Assembly (NCBI RefSeq): GCF_900110555.1
Contig: NZ_FOEE01000002.1
Location: forward strand, 1-64,000
Source: Trujillonella endophytica
Lineage (GTDB): Bacteria; Actinomycetota; Actinomycetes; Mycobacteriales; Geodermatophilaceae
Length of the DNA stretch: 64,000 nt
Direction of reading: 5' to 3'
Shown here: piece after piece, positions 16,438 to 24,885 of the stretch
How the letters are laid out: each line of letters starts with the position of its first letter
Position numbering within the stretch: the first letter of the stretch is position 1
Notes under the pieces: generated by a model
Databases searched by the model: none
What the model was told of the DNA's origin: nothing
Seen by the model: only the letters and a program-made list of their open reading frames with translations
Made by a program: the position numbers and the translations under genes

Positions 16438-16920
16438 GTGGGCTTCGCCGAGGCCGACCTCGACGGGCAGGTGGGCCGGGCCTTCCCGGGTGGGACGTAC
16501 ACCGTCACGCCCTGGCGGGCCTGGCTCCTGGCCGACACCGTGCTCGCTCCCCCGCCGTCGCTGATCGGCGACGGCGGGGAGGCACCGGTCGCCCATCCGC
16601 TGTTCGCGTGGATGGCGGCGACCGGCGCCATGGGCATCACCTGGGACGAGCTCTTCTCCTGGTTCGGCGCCACCGCCGCCGACGGGCCCGTGTTCGGCGA
16701 GCACGAGACCACGCTGCACCGGCCGCTGCGGGTGGGCGCCTCCTACCGGGTGAGCGGCGGCATCGTCTCCGCCCAGCGCAAGGTGGGCCGGCGCACCGGA
16801 ACCTTCGACGTCGTCGGGTACTCGATGGACCTGCACGAGGTGCCCACCGACGGACCGGCCCCCGGCGTCCACGTCGCCACCTGCTGGAACTCGATCGTCT
16901 TCCCCCGGAGGGACGCATGA
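16438..16920 (+). CDS. MaoC-like dehydratase N-terminal (hotdog) domain protein
   Basis: This 160-residue protein resembles the non-catalytic hotdog partner of heteromeric MaoC-type hydratases (WDELFSWFGATAADGPVFGEHE, then RPLRVGASYRVSGGIVSAQRK). It starts at a GTG immediately after the ligase stop and overlaps the next gene, a MaoC-domain protein, in an ATGA. Such pairs form one enoyl-CoA hydratase active site across two chains, as in the steroid side-chain ChsH1/ChsH2 system. Heteromer formation with the next product is inferred from position. It may prefer bulky or branched enoyl-CoAs. Confidence 0.75.
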   Translation: MGFAEADLDGQVGRAFPGGTYTVTPWRAWLLADTVLAPPPSLIGDGGEAPVAHPLFAWMAATGAMGITWDELFSWFGATAADGPVFGEHETTLHRPLRVGASYRVSGGIVSAQRKVGRRTGTFDVVGYSMDLHEVPTDGPAPGVHVATCWNSIVFPRRDA

Positions 16921-17330
16921 CAGCCGCCGTCGAGGTCGGCACCGAGCTGCCCGGGTACGAGGTGCCCTCGGTCAGCGCCGAGAAGATGAAGACGATGGCC
17001 GCGCTGCTGAGCGACCCCACCCCGATCCACTGGGACGTGGAGACGCTGCAGGCGCTCGGCATGGGCGATCGGCCGATCAACCAGGGGCCGCTGAACATGG
17101 GCTACGTGATGAACGCGGTCACCGACTGGGCCGGCGGCGCCGACCGGCTGACGCGGCTGCGGGTGCGGTTCCTCGGCAACGTGCTGGCCGGCCACCACCT
17201 GCGGGTGCGGGGCACGGTCACCGCGCTGCGCGAGTCCGACGGCGTCCGGCTGGCCGACTGCGACGTCGTGCTCGAGGTCGTGGGCGGGGACCCGGTCGTC
17301 TCCGGGACGGCGACGGTGGTGCTGGCATGA
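16917..17330 (+). CDS. MaoC-family enoyl-CoA hydratase, catalytic half
   Basis: The 137-residue hotdog protein has the hydratase-2 active-site region LLSDPTPIHWDVETLQALG, where the Asp and His of D-P-x-P-x-H are the expected catalytic pair, and then INQGPLNMGYVMNAVTDWAGG. It adds water to enoyl-CoA, giving the R-hydroxyacyl-CoA in characterised relatives. Its ATG overlaps the stop of the partner gene by 4 bp, and its own stop overlaps the thioesterase start by 4 bp, so the three are translationally coupled. Confidence 0.85.
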   Translation: MTAAVEVGTELPGYEVPSVSAEKMKTMAALLSDPTPIHWDVETLQALGMGDRPINQGPLNMGYVMNAVTDWAGGADRLTRLRVRFLGNVLAGHHLRVRGTVTALRESDGVRLADCDVVLEVVGGDPVVSGTATVVLA

Positions 17331-17749
17331 GCGACTCGCAGCTGTCCTTCCAGCTGTCCTACGGCGACTGCGACACCGTCGGCATCGCCTACTTCGCCAT
17401 CTACTACCCGTGGATGGAGCGCGCCTACAGCACCTGGCTGTACTCCCACGGTCTGCGGTCGGGCGAGCTGGCCGAGCAGCACGGCTTCACGACCGTGGGC
17501 GTGCACTCGGAGTGCACCTACAAGGCGATGGTCCGGGTGTTCGACGAGCTCGACGTCCGCCTCGTGCTCGACCGGGTCGGGTCGTCGTCCTACACGGTCG
17601 GCTTCGACTTCGTCCGCGCCGGCGAGGTGGTCACCCACGGGACGATGACGTTCGTCTGCCGCACCCTCGAGGGCGGCAAGGCGACGATTCCCGAGGTGCT
17701 CATGGCGGTGCTGCGCACGCTGCCCGCCGCGGAGGGGGCGGCAGGGTGA
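17327..17749 (+). CDS. Acyl-CoA thioesterase, 4-hydroxybenzoyl-CoA thioesterase family
   Basis: The 140-residue hotdog protein contains YGDCDTVGIAYFAIYYPWME near the N-terminus, the pattern D-x-D-x-x-G-I-x-Y-F-x-x-Y of the 4HBT family with the catalytic Asp. It would release free acid and CoA from an acyl-CoA. In a degradation operon it may recycle CoA from a dead-end intermediate. ATGA overlap upstream and GTGA overlap downstream place it inside the operon. Confidence 0.83.
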   Translation: MSDSQLSFQLSYGDCDTVGIAYFAIYYPWMERAYSTWLYSHGLRSGELAEQHGFTTVGVHSECTYKAMVRVFDELDVRLVLDRVGSSSYTVGFDFVRAGEVVTHGTMTFVCRTLEGGKATIPEVLMAVLRTLPAAEGAAG

Positions 17750-18342
17750 CCCTCGACCTGCCGGCGGTCACCGCCGCACTCACCACCGTCGTGCCGGCGC
17801 CGGCCGAGCAGAACTGGGCGGCGCTGGCGCGGGCGGTGCGCGAGCAGGCCGACCTGCAGGCCATCCGCGACCTCGGCGCCCTCTACGCGCGGGCCGTCGA
17901 CGACCACGCGATCGACGCGCTGGTGGCGATGTACACCCGGGACGGCGTCTTCGAGCGCCGGGGCGTGGCGGCGACCGGTCCCGCGGAGATCCGGGCGGCG
18001 TACGTGGCCAGCTTCGACACCTACCGGACGATGCTGCACACCGCCCATCCCGGGATCGTCCAGCTGCACGGCGACGGCACGGCCTCCGGCTGGTCGCACG
18101 GGCACGCGGAGCTGGCGACCCGCAGCACGCTGGTCCTCGCGTCCTACCGGTACGAGGACTCCTACCGCTGCGTGGACCACCGCTGGCTGTTCGCGCGGCG
18201 CTCGATCACCTTCATGTACGCGGTGCCCGCCGACCGGATGGCCGACAGCTTCGGCGGCGTCGACCGGATCCGCTGGCCGCGCACGGAGCCGGAGGCCGGG
18301 GACTACCCGGAGACGGCCCCCACCTGGGACACCTACCGCTGA
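17746..18342 (+). CDS. SnoaL-like domain protein
   Basis: This 198-residue protein has an NTF2/SnoaL fold with the typical opening IRDLGALYARAVDDHAIDAL, a mid-sheet GVFERRGVAATGPAEIRAAY and the ending HRWLFARRSITFMYAVP. It starts at GTG 17746, overlapping the thioesterase stop. SnoaL-like proteins recur three times in this window, always next to oxidoreductases, and may be small hydratases, isomerases or lyases. The reaction is not known. It is the last gene before a convergent junction. Confidence 0.78.
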   Translation: MTLDLPAVTAALTTVVPAPAEQNWAALARAVREQADLQAIRDLGALYARAVDDHAIDALVAMYTRDGVFERRGVAATGPAEIRAAYVASFDTYRTMLHTAHPGIVQLHGDGTASGWSHGHAELATRSTLVLASYRYEDSYRCVDHRWLFARRSITFMYAVPADRMADSFGGVDRIRWPRTEPEAGDYPETAPTWDTYR

Positions 18343-18393
18343 CCGCCCGGCGGCGGCGTCGCGCCGCGGCCGTGCCGCCGCGCGCCCCCGGTC

Positions 18394-18407
18394 CGCCCGG
18401 CCGGGCG
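18394..18407. terminator. GC palindrome in convergent gap
   Basis: CGCCCGGCCGGGCG is a perfect 14-bp palindrome, 3 bp from the stop of the crotonase gene on the minus strand. It is a possible weak bidirectional terminator in the 68-bp convergent gap. Confidence 0.3.
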
Positions 18408-18410
18408 AGG

Positions 18411-19166
18411 TCAGAGCGCCCGGCGGGCGCCGAACGCCCGCGCCGCCGCCCGGTGCTCCTCGGACGCGAACAGCAGCGCCGTCGCCTCCGTGGACTCGGC
18501 GACGCCGGCCCGGGAGTCCCGGTTCAGGAAGGCCTTCGCCACCTGGACCGCCAGCGGGGAGTGCGCGGCCATCTCGGCGGCGAGGGCGACCGCGGCGGCG
18601 AGCAGCTCCCCGTCGGGGTGCACCTCCTGCACCAGCCCCAGGCGCTCGGCGCGGGCGGCGTCGATCTCCCGCCCGGTGAACGCCAGCAGCCGGGTCGCGT
18701 TGCGGCCCAGCACCTGCGGCCCGCGGACGATGCCGTACGTGGGCATGAGTCCCATCGTCGGCTCCTTGAGGGCGAACCGCGCCGACTCCGCCGCGAGGAC
18801 GACGTCGCAGGCCAGCACGAGTTCCGTGCCGCCGCCGAAGGCGAGGCCGTTGACCGCCGCGACCACCGGCACGGCGCAGTGCTCCACCGCCGTGAACGCG
18901 TCGACCACCCGGCGCAGGTGCGGGCGGACCCGCGCCACGTCGCCGTCGAGCTCCAGGAAGGTGGCGACGTCGCCGCCGGCGGAGAAGGCGCGCCCCTCCC
19001 CCGTGAGGACGGCGGCGCGCACCCCGTCGTCCTGGCCGAGCGCGCGCATCACCGCGGTGAGTTCGGCGAAGAACTGCTCGTCCATCGCGTTGAGCTTCTC
19101 GGGCCGGTCGATGGTCAGCAGCGCCACGCCCGGCGCCGGTTCGCTGCGGCGGATCCGGGGGGTCAC
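18411..19166 (-). CDS. Enoyl-CoA hydratase/isomerase (crotonase) family protein
   Basis: The 251-residue crotonase has the oxyanion-hole motifs AFSAGGDVATFLEL and GLAFGGGTELVLACD, and then KEPTMGLMPTYGIVRGPQVLG. It probably hydrates or isomerises an enoyl-CoA. The usual first Glu position is occupied in PTMGLMP by a non-acidic residue, so the reaction could be isomerisation or hydrolysis rather than simple hydration. The GTG start overlaps the upstream crotonase stop. It is the last gene of the ten-gene minus-strand cluster. Confidence 0.85.
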   Translation of the reverse strand: MTPRIRRSEPAPGVALLTIDRPEKLNAMDEQFFAELTAVMRALGQDDGVRAAVLTGEGRAFSAGGDVATFLELDGDVARVRPHLRRVVDAFTAVEHCAVPVVAAVNGLAFGGGTELVLACDVVLAAESARFALKEPTMGLMPTYGIVRGPQVLGRNATRLLAFTGREIDAARAERLGLVQEVHPDGELLAAAVALAAEMAAHSPLAVQVAKAFLNRDSRAGVAESTEATALLFASEEHRAAARAFGARRAL

Positions 19167-19945
19167 GCGTCCGGCGGCGGGAACTGCGGGCGGCGCTTGT
19201 CGAGGAACGCCTGCGCCCCCTCGGCCATGTCCGGGCTGCCGATCGCCTGCACCAACATGCCGAGGCCGGTGGTGAAGGAGTCGCGGGCGGCGTTCCACCA
19301 GACGTTCGAGCTCACCTTGGCGATCTCGAGGTATCGCGGCGAGAGCCGGGAGATTTCCTCGACGAGCTCGTCGACGGCGGCCACCAGCTGGTCGTCGGGC
19401 ACGACCCGGTTGACCAGGCCGAGCTCGAGCGCCTGCGCGGCGGAGTAGCGCCGGCACAGGAAGGCCATCTCCTTGGCCCGCTTCTCGCCGATCTGCACGC
19501 CGAGCACGTTGGTGGCCCCGGTGACCGGGGCGCTGCCGACCCGCGGGCCGGTCTGCCCGAAGGTGGCCGACTCGGCGGCGACGGCCAGGTCGCAGGCGAT
19601 GACGAGCTCGTTGCCGCCGCCGGCGGCCGGCCCGTTGACCGCGGCGATCACCGGGCGGGGGTGGGTGCGGATGGCGTCGAACATGCGCAGCGACCCGCGG
19701 TACAGCCCGCGCATCGCGGTCACGTCCGGTTCCGCGAGGCCGGTCAGTGCCCCGCCGGCGCAGAAGCTCCCGGGCACCCCGGTGATCACGACGGCCCGGC
19801 TGCGGGTGCTGCCCTCCAGCGCCTCGACGACGGCCTCGGCCATGACCGGGTCGTAGGCGTTGCGCCGGTCGGGCCGGTTCAGCGTGATCCAGGTGGCGTC
19901 GCCGCGCTGGTCGACCAGGACGTCCGATCCGGGGGCGTCGCTCAC
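19163..19945 (-). CDS. BadI/MenB-like crotonase, candidate ring-opening hydrolase
   Basis: The 260-residue protein belongs to the crotonase superfamily but resembles naphthoate synthase MenB and 2-ketocyclohexanecarboxyl-CoA hydrolase BadI more than simple hydratases. It has GGGNELVIACDLAVAAESA, FGQTGPRVGS, the LCRRYSAAQALELGLVN stretch and a C-terminal tail QAFLDKRRPQFPPP like the BadI ending. BadI cleaves the ring of a beta-keto alicyclic acyl-CoA by a reverse Dieckmann reaction. In this cluster such an enzyme could open an alicyclic ring after dehydrogenation and hydration. The substrate is inferred; MenB proper is unlikely because no other menaquinone gene is nearby. Confidence 0.72.
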   Translation of the reverse strand: MSDAPGSDVLVDQRGDATWITLNRPDRRNAYDPVMAEAVVEALEGSTRSRAVVITGVPGSFCAGGALTGLAEPDVTAMRGLYRGSLRMFDAIRTHPRPVIAAVNGPAAGGGNELVIACDLAVAAESATFGQTGPRVGSAPVTGATNVLGVQIGEKRAKEMAFLCRRYSAAQALELGLVNRVVPDDQLVAAVDELVEEISRLSPRYLEIAKVSSNVWWNAARDSFTTGLGMLVQAIGSPDMAEGAQAFLDKRRPQFPPPDA

Positions 19946-20787
19946 GGCGCCTGCTCCACCGGGCCGGGGGCCGGCACGTCGGGGTCGATGCCCATGAGGC
20001 GGGCGAAGTTGCCGCCGAGGATGCCCTCGGTCGCCTCGTCGGACAGCCCGAGCGCCTTGACCGCCGCGATCTCCTTCGCCGGGTCGGCCATGGGCCAGTC
20101 CGAGCCGAACACGATCCGGTCGGCGCCGTGCTTGGAGATGATCTCGCGGACCCGCTCGGGTGCCAGCGTCGCCAGCGTGGGCGGCCAGGAGGTCTCGAGG
20201 TGGACGTTCTCCCCGAGCAGGTCTGCCTCGGCCTCGTCCAGCTTGTGGTAGCCGCCGAAGTGGCAGGCGATCATCTTCAGGTCCGGGAACTGCCGGACGA
20301 TGTCGCGGATCATCCCGGGGGTCGCGCGCTCGTTGCTCTCCCGGTCACCGCCCGCGCCGACGTGGGCGATGACCGCGATCCCGTCGGCGGCCAAGCCCTC
20401 GAGGATGTCCCAGACCCGCGGGTCGGAGTAGGCGAAGCCCTGGAACAGCGAGTGGAGCTTGACGCCGCGGATGTCGTTGCGGCGCAGGCTGGCCAGGTTC
20501 TCCTCGACCGGGAGGTCGGGATGGATGGTGCCGAAGCCGAACAGGGACCCGCCGCGGCTGCGGCCGACGAAGCGGTTGGTCCCGTCGACGTACTTGGCGG
20601 TGTCGGCGATGCCGAGCAGCACGCCGCGGTCGACGCCGGAGGCGGCCAGCACGCCGGGCAGGGTGGAGATCTTGCCGTCCCCCACCCGCGGGAGCTGGGG
20701 CACGCGGGGGCCGAGCGCGCGCTCGGCGAGCGCGTCGGGCCAGGCGTGGCAGTGCACGTCGATGATCACTGTGCTCGTCCGATCCAC
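19942..20787 (-). CDS. Amidohydrolase family 2 (TIM-barrel) protein
   Basis: This 281-residue metal-dependent hydrolase or decarboxylase opens with IIDVHCHAWPD (HxH metal ligands), followed by GVKLHSLFQGFA, AHVGAGGD, ACHFGGYH and FGSDWPMADP with the C-terminal Asp ligand. The family includes ACMSD-type decarboxylases and lactone or amide hydrolases. I chose GTG 20787, which has GGAG 8 nt upstream; an in-frame GTG at 20817 lacks a ribosome site. The stop overlaps the BadI-like start. In this context it may hydrolyse or decarboxylate a ring-cleavage product. Confidence 0.85.
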   Translation of the reverse strand: MDRTSTVIIDVHCHAWPDALAERALGPRVPQLPRVGDGKISTLPGVLAASGVDRGVLLGIADTAKYVDGTNRFVGRSRGGSLFGFGTIHPDLPVEENLASLRRNDIRGVKLHSLFQGFAYSDPRVWDILEGLAADGIAVIAHVGAGGDRESNERATPGMIRDIVRQFPDLKMIACHFGGYHKLDEAEADLLGENVHLETSWPPTLATLAPERVREIISKHGADRIVFGSDWPMADPAKEIAAVKALGLSDEATEGILGGNFARLMGIDPDVPAPGPVEQAP

Positions 20788-20803
20788 ACTGAAGGGGCTC
20801 CGA

Positions 20804-21589
20804 TCAGGGCTGGCCACCGTCGACGGTGAGCACCGCGCCGGTGGTGAAGGAGGACCAGTCGCTCGCCAGGTACAGCGCCGCCCCGACGATCTCGTGCGGC
20901 TCGCCGCCGCGCTTCATGGCGAACGTCGCCGACCGCTTCGCGAACGCCTCCATGTCCCACGCCGCGCTCACGTCGGTGAAGAAGGTGCCGCACATGATGC
21001 CGTTCACCCGGACCGACGGCCCGAAGGCGTGGGCCAGCCCGACGGTGACGGCGTTCAGGCCGGCCTTGGCCGCGGCGTAGGGCACGATGTCGGCCCGCGG
21101 GCGGACGGCGCCGGTGCTGCTGATGTTGATGATCGAGCCGCCTTCACCGGCGGCCATCCGGGTGCCGACCAGCGCCGCGAGCCGGAACGGGCCCTTGAGG
21201 TTGACCCCGAGCACCTTGTCGAACAGCGTCTCGCTGACGTCGGCGACGCTGTCGTAGACCGGCGACATCCCGGCGTTGTTCACCAGGACGTCGACCCGGC
21301 CGAGCTCGCCGTAGACGGTGTCGACGAACTCGTCGAGCGCGTCCCACCGGCCGACGTGCGCCGCCAGCGGCAGCGCGCGGCGCCCGGTCTGCTCGCGCAC
21401 CTCGGCGGCGGTCTTCTCGCAGCTGGCGAGGTCGCGGCTGGCGACGACGACGTCCGCGCCGGCGGCCGCGAGGCCGAACACCATCTCCCGGCCCAGGCCC
21501 CGGCTGCCGCCGGTGACGACGGCGACCTTGCCCGAGAGGTCGACGGCAGGACCCGGCCGGTTCGACGGGGCGTCCCCGGCGCCGGTCAC
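20804..21589 (-). CDS. SDR family oxidoreductase (classical)
   Basis: The 261-residue protein is a classical short-chain dehydrogenase: TGGSRGLGREM cofactor loop, VASRD (basic Arg suggesting NADP), NNAG, ISSTGA and YAAAK. It lacks the insertion seen in the mycofactocin-coupled SDRs here. It likely oxidises a 3-hydroxyacyl-CoA or a cyclic alcohol, as BadH does before BadI. Its GTG overlaps the CoA-transferase stop in a GTGA and its product is encoded two genes before the BadI-like hydrolase. Confidence 0.87.
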   Translation of the reverse strand: MTGAGDAPSNRPGPAVDLSGKVAVVTGGSRGLGREMVFGLAAAGADVVVASRDLASCEKTAAEVREQTGRRALPLAAHVGRWDALDEFVDTVYGELGRVDVLVNNAGMSPVYDSVADVSETLFDKVLGVNLKGPFRLAALVGTRMAAGEGGSIINISSTGAVRPRADIVPYAAAKAGLNAVTVGLAHAFGPSVRVNGIMCGTFFTDVSAAWDMEAFAKRSATFAMKRGGEPHEIVGAALYLASDWSSFTTGAVLTVDGGQP

Positions 21590-22815
21590 GCCGCCGGGAC
21601 CGGCGTCGGGCCGACGACCGCCGCCCCGGCCAGGGCCTCGAGCTCCGCGCGCGGGAGGGCGAGCAGGTCGGTCAGCGCCGACTCGGTGTGCTCCCCGATC
21701 GAGGGGACGCCGTCGTAGACGGGGCCGGCGTAGCTGCCCATGTGCAGCACCGGGCCCGGCACCAGCGCCTTGCCGAGCACGGTGCCGGCCAGGTCGACCA
21801 GCGTGCGCTCGCGGAAGTGCGGGTCCTCGACGATGTCCTTCGCGTCGTTGACGGCGGCCGCCACGACCTCGTGCTCGTCGAGGTCGGCGAGCACCTCGGC
21901 GCGGGGCCGCTCGGCGACCCACGCCGCGACGATCTCCTGCAGCGCGTCGTTGTTGGCCATGCGGGCCACGTTGGTCGCGTAGCGCTCGTCGGCCTTGAGG
22001 TCGGCGCGGCCCATGGCGTCGAACAGCCGCAGCGCGATCGTCTGGTTCGACGCCGCGATCGACAGCCACTGCCCGTCGCCGGCCTGGTAGATGCCGCGCG
22101 GGGAGGCCGAGCCCGACCCGTTGCCCACCCGCTGCTGGATGAACCCGCTCGCGGTGTAGTTCACGATCAGGTCGCCGAGGATGAACATCAGCGGCTCGTA
22201 CAGCGCCACGTCCACGACGTCGCCGCGGCCGGTGCGGGTGCGGTTGAACAGCGCGGTCGTCGTCCCGAAGGCGGCCGACAGCCCGGCGATCGAGTCGGCG
22301 AAGCCGAACGGCGGCGAGGTCGGCGGGGTCTCGGGCCAGCCGTTGATGAAGGCGTAGCCGCTGGCGGTCTCGGCGACGGTGCCGAAGCCGGGGCGCTCCC
22401 GGTAGGGCCCGGTCTGGCCGAAGCCGGAGACGCGGGTCAGCACCAGGCCGGGGTTGTCCGCCGACAGGACCTCGTAGCCCAGGCCCCAGTCCTCCAGCCG
22501 GCCCGGCCGGAAGGACTCGACGACGACGTCGACCTTCGCGGCGAGCCGGCGGACCAGGTCGCGGCCCTCTGTGCGGCGCAGGTCGATGCCGATGGACTCC
22601 TTGCCGGAGTTCAGCCGCGCGAAGCCGATGGACAGCCCCTCGTGCTGCGGCGTCCACTGGCGGGCGAAGTCGCCGGAGTTCGGGTCCTCCACCTTGACCA
22701 CGCGCGCGCCGAAATCGCGCAGCATGCGCCCGGCGGTCGGCGCGGCGTACATCGTGCCCAGTTCCAGGACCGTGACCCCCGCCAGCGGCGGGGCCCCCTG
22801 TGTGCTGCCGGTCAT
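21586..22815 (-). CDS. CaiB/BaiF family CoA-transferase
   Basis: This 409-residue class III CoA-transferase has LELGTMYAAPTAGRMLRDFGA at the N-terminus, VEDPNSGDF, ARLNSGKESIGIDLR, SGFGQTGPY and FGFADSIAGLSAAF, in which the Asp is the expected catalytic residue. It moves CoA between a donor acyl-CoA and an acid, activating substrates without ATP. The upstream frame is open far beyond, but ATG 22815 has GGGGGAG just before it. It belongs to the ten-gene cluster that also holds an ATP-dependent ligase. Confidence 0.9.
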   Translation of the reverse strand: MTGSTQGAPPLAGVTVLELGTMYAAPTAGRMLRDFGARVVKVEDPNSGDFARQWTPQHEGLSIGFARLNSGKESIGIDLRRTEGRDLVRRLAAKVDVVVESFRPGRLEDWGLGYEVLSADNPGLVLTRVSGFGQTGPYRERPGFGTVAETASGYAFINGWPETPPTSPPFGFADSIAGLSAAFGTTTALFNRTRTGRGDVVDVALYEPLMFILGDLIVNYTASGFIQQRVGNGSGSASPRGIYQAGDGQWLSIAASNQTIALRLFDAMGRADLKADERYATNVARMANNDALQEIVAAWVAERPRAEVLADLDEHEVVAAAVNDAKDIVEDPHFRERTLVDLAGTVLGKALVPGPVLHMGSYAGPVYDGVPSIGEHTESALTDLLALPRAELEALAGAAVVGPTPVPAA

Positions 22816-22871
22816 GGCTCCCCCTCGGGTGGTCGGGTCGTTCGGATGGTCGGTGGTCGGGGCGGGCGAGG

Positions 22872-24338
22872 TCACGGCCGCCACTGCACGTGCTGGGGCT
22901 CGAGGTACTCGCGGATGCCCCACTCGCCGATCTCGCGGCCCACGCCGGAGAGGCCGAAGCCGCCGAAGGGCGCGTCGGGGCGCATGTTGCCGCCGCCGTT
23001 GACCCAGACGGTGCCCGACCGCAGCTGGGCGGCCAGGGCGCGGCCGTGCTCGACGTCGGGCGTGTAGATGTTGGCCGCCAGACCGTAGGCGGTGTCGTTG
23101 GCCAGCCGGACGGCCTCCTCCTCGGTCGAGAAGGGGACGACGACGCCGACGGGGCCGAACACCTCGTTCTGCACCAGCCGGTTGTCGTGGGAGAGGCCGG
23201 TGAAGACGACGGGGTTGATGAAGTAGCCCTGGTCGGGCACCGGGCTGTCCAGCGACAGCGCGATGTGGCCGCCGTCGGCCAGGCCGTTGTCGATGAAGCC
23301 CTGGACCCGCGCGCGGTGGTCCTCGCGGATCATCGGGCCGATGTTGACGCTGCGGTCCCACGGGTCGCCGACCTTGAGCGCGGTGAACGCCTCCTTCGAT
23401 GCGCCGAGGAAGTCGTCGACCAGGCTCTCGTGCACCAGCATCCGGGCGAGGGCCGCGCAGCCCTGTCCGCCGTTGCGGGCCCACCGCAGGTGGATGTCCT
23501 TGGCCAGCGCGGCGGCGTCGATGCCGGGCAGCAGGATGTTGGGCGACTTCCCGCCGAGCTCCAGCGTGACGCCCTTCAGGCCGCGGGCGGCCTGCTCCAT
23601 GATCGCCGCGCCGACGGCGTCGGAGCCGGTGAACGACACCCGGTCGACCCACGGGTGCGTGGTGAGGTGCTGGCCGACCGAGGGGCCGTCGCCGATGACG
23701 ACGTTGAGGACGCCGGCCGGGATGCCGGCCTCCTCGAACAGCTCGCCCATCCACAGCGTGGTCAGCGGGGTGCGCGGCGAGGGCAGCAGCACCGACGTGC
23801 AGCCGGCGGCCAGGGCGGCGCCGAACTTGAAGACGGCGAGGTTGATCGGATAGTTGTAGCCGGTGATGCAGGCCACGACCCCGGCCGGCCGGTAGGCCAC
23901 CTCGGAGTAGCTCAGCACGGGGTCGTGCCACTCCCCCAGCTGCACGGTGCGGTCGACCAGCGCCGCCTCGGCCTGCCAGCGCAGGTGGGCGATGCCGAGC
24001 TTGACCTGCATGACCTCGGCGAACGCGGCCGGCGTGCCGACCTCGTTGACGATCGAGGCGGTCAGCCGCTCGGTGTGCTTCTCGAAGGTGTCGGCCAGCC
24101 GGTGGATGGCGGCGCTGCGCTCCTGCGGGGAGGCGGCGGCCCAGGCCGGGAAGGCCTTCCGGGCGGCGGCGACGGCCTGGTCGACCTGCTCGATGCTCGC
24201 CGTGGCGACGGTGGCGTGCACCTGCCCCGTGGCCGGGTTGAGGCCCTCGATGGTGGGGCCCTCGCCCGGCACGAGCCGGCCGTCGATCAGCAGGTCCCGC
24301 GTGGTGGGGACCCAGTTCCGCAGGTCGGTGTCGCTCAT
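22872..24338 (-). CDS. NAD-dependent aldehyde dehydrogenase
   Basis: The 488-residue enzyme has the ALDH catalytic set: Asn in TGYNYP, Glu in LELGGKS and the nucleophile Cys in GGQGCAALARM. It oxidises an aldehyde to an acid with NAD(P). ATG 24338 is preferred because GAGGAG is 8 nt upstream; a GTG two codons earlier (24344) would be only 2 nt from it. It lies between the MaoC and CaiB genes. The substrate could be an alcohol-derived aldehyde made by the nearby dehydrogenases; nothing in the sequence defines it. Confidence 0.9.
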   Translation of the reverse strand: MSDTDLRNWVPTTRDLLIDGRLVPGEGPTIEGLNPATGQVHATVATASIEQVDQAVAAARKAFPAWAAASPQERSAAIHRLADTFEKHTERLTASIVNEVGTPAAFAEVMQVKLGIAHLRWQAEAALVDRTVQLGEWHDPVLSYSEVAYRPAGVVACITGYNYPINLAVFKFGAALAAGCTSVLLPSPRTPLTTLWMGELFEEAGIPAGVLNVVIGDGPSVGQHLTTHPWVDRVSFTGSDAVGAAIMEQAARGLKGVTLELGGKSPNILLPGIDAAALAKDIHLRWARNGGQGCAALARMLVHESLVDDFLGASKEAFTALKVGDPWDRSVNIGPMIREDHRARVQGFIDNGLADGGHIALSLDSPVPDQGYFINPVVFTGLSHDNRLVQNEVFGPVGVVVPFSTEEEAVRLANDTAYGLAANIYTPDVEHGRALAAQLRSGTVWVNGGGNMRPDAPFGGFGLSGVGREIGEWGIREYLEPQHVQWRP

Positions 24339-24340
24339 GC

Positions 24341-24883
24341 TCACTGCTCCTCGTTCGCGGCGGGCGCGGGGGCGGCCGGGGCCGCCGGCTCGCCGGTCTG
24401 GTTGCCCGGGACGACGGGGTTGCTGCCGCCGTGCTCGGGTGACTTGGCCATCAGGCCGACGCGGGTGCAGACCATGATCAGCTCGTCGTGCTGGTTGTAG
24501 CCCCGGTGCTCGAACCAGACGATGCCGCTGTCGGTGCGGCTCCTGCTCTCCCGCTTGTCCAGGATCGTGGTCTCCCCGCGGAGGGTGTCCCCGTGGAAGA
24601 CCGGGTGCGGGAACTTCACCGAGTCATAGCCCAGGTTGCCCAGTGTCGTGCCGAACGTCAGTTCCAGCACGTGGAAGCCGCCGACGAGCGCCAGGGTGAA
24701 CAGGCTGTTGAACAGCGGCCGCCCGTGGATGGTGCCCTTGGCGAACTCGTGGTCCAGGTGCAGCGGCTGGGTGTTCATCGTCAGCGACGTGAACAGCACG
24801 TTGTCGGACTCGGTGACGGTGCGGGTGAACGGGTGCCGGTAGACCCGCCCCACCTCGAACTCCTCGAAGTACAGGCCGCGCAT
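24341..24883 (-). CDS. MaoC-family dehydratase with Ala/Pro-rich tail
   Basis: This 180-residue hotdog protein (FEEFEVGRVYRHPFTRTVTE, then MNTQPLHLDHEFAKGTIHGR) is a MaoC-type hydratase; the His-rich LHLDHEFA segment corresponds to the hydratase motif. The last 35 residues are a disordered Pro/Ala/Asn tail. In actinobacteria this gene is regularly next to a CitE-like lyase and acyl-CoA dehydrogenase in branched acid catabolism, as here. It would hydrate a methyl-branched enoyl-CoA such as a mesaconyl- or methylglutaconyl-type ester. AAGGGGGG precedes the ATG. Confidence 0.83.
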   Translation of the reverse strand: MRGLYFEEFEVGRVYRHPFTRTVTESDNVLFTSLTMNTQPLHLDHEFAKGTIHGRPLFNSLFTLALVGGFHVLELTFGTTLGNLGYDSVKFPHPVFHGDTLRGETTILDKRESRSRTDSGIVWFEHRGYNQHDELIMVCTRVGLMAKSPEHGGSNPVVPGNQTGEPAAPAAPAPAANEEQ

Positions 24884-24885
24884 GG

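Noticed and set aside
19163-19945. Naming the BadI-like crotonase menB
   Set aside because: No other menaquinone genes nearby and the C-terminal tail is closer to BadI-type hydrolases; function left open.
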